Positions 63,071-64,000 of a stretch of 64,000 nt of DNA are shown here, one piece after another. Every line of letters begins with the position of its first letter. The stretch's first letter is position 1. The notes beneath the pieces were generated by a model, which saw nothing but the letters and a program-made list of their open reading frames with translations, searched no databases and was not told the DNA's origin. This stretch comes from Nocardioides anomalus (GTDB taxonomy: Bacteria; Actinomycetota; Actinomycetes; Propionibacteriales; Nocardioidaceae). Location of the stretch: NCBI RefSeq assembly GCF_011046535.1, contig NZ_CP049257.1, positions 1,488,001-1,552,000 of the forward strand, in the 5' to 3' direction. The position numbers were made by a program, and so were the translations under genes.

Positions 63071-63743
63071 TCAGCGGCCGAGCCGGCGACCCGCGGCGGC
63101 CAACATCCTCGCCGACTCCGCCTGGCGGAACGCTCTCAGGGTGGGCAGGTTCTGGTCCACCGCCGTGTGGGCCCGCCAGGCGGCGTGCACGCCGAAGCCG
63201 AGCAGCCACGCCGTGCGCAGGTCCTCGCCGGCGGCGGCCAGGGCGGGCGAGGTGGCCAGCGACGCGTCGAACCAGGCGAGTCCACCCGCTCCAGCCGCGC
63301 CAGGAGGGGGTCCGTCCAGCTTGGCCGACGGCACGTCGAGCAACGCGTCCACCAGCGGCTCGAGGTCGCGCAGCCGGGCGCGGACCCACGACGGCACGGC
63401 GTCGGGCGGCAGGTCGGGCACGTGGCGTCGTCGGTCAGGTCGGGTGTGGTCCCCTCGACGTCCTCGGGCAGGAGCGCGACCCACTCTCCGTCGTCGTGTG
63501 CGCGAGCAGCGACGCCCACAGCGGATGGGTGCCGATCAGCCGCAGTGCGTCGACCTCGCGACGGAACAGCGTCGGCGTGTGCGGGTTGAGGTCGGCGCCG
63601 ACGGCCTTGACGAACGCGCGCCGTCCCTCGGCGGTGACCACGCGGGTGGCGCAGCCGGGGGACGTGCCGCCGGCCTGCTCGGCGACCGAGACGACCGGCG
63701 CGCCCAGCTCGGCGCCGACCGCGCGAGGAGCGGTCACGTCCAC
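63071..63743 (-). pseudogene. Phosphotransferase-like gene with two frameshifts
   Basis: From GTG 63743 (or 63737, overlapping the upstream stop) the N-lobe of an aminoglycoside-phosphotransferase-like protein is read: APRAVGAELGAPVVSVAEQA, CATRVVTAEGRRAFVKAVGA, FRREVDALRLIGTHPLWASL. The frame shifts near 63496 and again near 63424, after which PDLPPDAVPSWVRARLRDLE and a C-terminal helical part run to the stop at 63071. One added base at each point restores LLAHTDDGEWVALLPEDVEG and DDAHVPDLPPD. No H-x-D-x4-N catalytic loop is seen and the repaired length is only about 224 residues. It may be a sequence error, a degenerate kinase, or both. Confidence 0.55.
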
Positions 63744-64000
63744 CCCCGCCGCTCGCGGAGCCACGCCCAGCAGGCCTCGCCCTGCCAGCGCTGGGCCTCG
63801 CGGATGTGCGGCGACGTGTGCGGGACGGGCTGGGCGGCGCTGGTGAAGAAGTAGCCGGTCACCAGGGCCAGCACCACGTCGACCGAGTCCGCCGGCACCA
63901 CGGACAGCAGCGGGCTGGCCGCGATGGCCGCCTCCACGTCCACGCCGTCGCCGCGCGGCCCGATGAGCAGGAACAGCGAGTCCAGCCACGGTGCGCCCGC
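63734..64000 (-). CDS. C-terminal end of a phosphotransferase-like protein (partial)
   Basis: The frame enters at the window edge and ends at TGA 63734-63736: APWLDSLFLLIGPRGDGVDV, then AAIAASPLLSVVPADSVDVV, LALVTGYFFTSAAQPVPHTS and PHIREAQRWQGEACWAWLRE. This is the C-terminal helical end of an aminoglycoside-phosphotransferase-like kinase; the catalytic part lies outside the window. It overlaps the start of the next gene on the same strand, indicating an operon of two related genes. Confidence 0.65.
   Translation of the reverse strand, partial: AGAPWLDSLFLLIGPRGDGVDVEAAIAASPLLSVVPADSVDVVLALVTGYFFTSAAQPVPHTSPHIREAQRWQGEACWAWLRERRGWT

Overview
The window is chromosomal DNA of a very high-GC actinobacterium, most likely Nocardioides or a close relative in Propionibacteriales. 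Supporting signs are near-total G/C at third codon positions, frequent GTG starts, an actinobacterial rpsA-coaE block, a sigA/parE/parC neighbourhood arranged as in Streptomyces, an lprG-p55 pair as in Mycobacterium, and a leuS-degV-comEA-comEC-holA-rpsT block. The genus is inferred from gene content; no rRNA or tRNA gene was seen, and no transposase, prophage gene or CRISPR array.

Layout. 0-5 kb: edge of a membrane protein, a PorA-like DUF3068 protein, a methyltransferase, a decapeptide-repeat protein and a large secreted phytase-like/glycerophosphodiesterase fusion. 5-16.4 kb: a kinase-like phosphotransferase, rpsA, an SGNH hydrolase, a GlxA-type regulator, a sulfotransferase, an acyl-adenylate ligase, an ECF sigma factor with a membrane partner, a TetR/epimerase pair and coaE, closed by a strong terminator. 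16.4-27.6 kb: a group 2 sigma factor (SigB-like), a TetR/SDR pair, oligopeptidase B, the 5-oxoprolinase genes pxpA and pxpBC split by an unusual 846-base structured region, a double-GNAT protein, DNA polymerase IV and a DUF4192 protein. 27.6-41.3 kb: an inverted DUF4192 fragment, two glutamate-cysteine-ligase-type enzymes, a Usp, an HhH-GPD glycosylase, a perfect 35-bp tandem array, sigA (frameshifted), several small proteins and parE. 41.4-50.6 kb: a deaminase, lytic transglycosylase, carbonic anhydrase, lprG-p55, parC, a palindrome-rich gap, SDR and ABM genes. 50.7-64 kb: a TetR gene, leuS behind a leucine-codon attenuator, an AAA ATPase, degV, comEA (frameshifted), comEC, holA, rpsT and two phosphotransferase-like genes, one with two frameshifts.

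Regulation. The most consistent regulatory pattern is leaderless transcription: more than 20 genes have a TANNNT-like -10 hexamer 6-8 bases before an ATG or GTG start, including two divergent pairs whose start codons are only 23 and 31 bases apart. Two genes, sigB-like and a DUF7455 protein, share a GGGAAT-N18/19-GTT promoter of the SigR/SigH type. Four regulators (three TetR and one ArsR) and probably the GlxA type sit beside clear inverted-repeat operators.

Data quality. sigA and comEA each carry one extra C in a C6 run, and the last complete gene needs two single-base corrections. An uncorrected-indel problem in the source assembly is the simplest reading, so apparent pseudogenes should be treated with caution.
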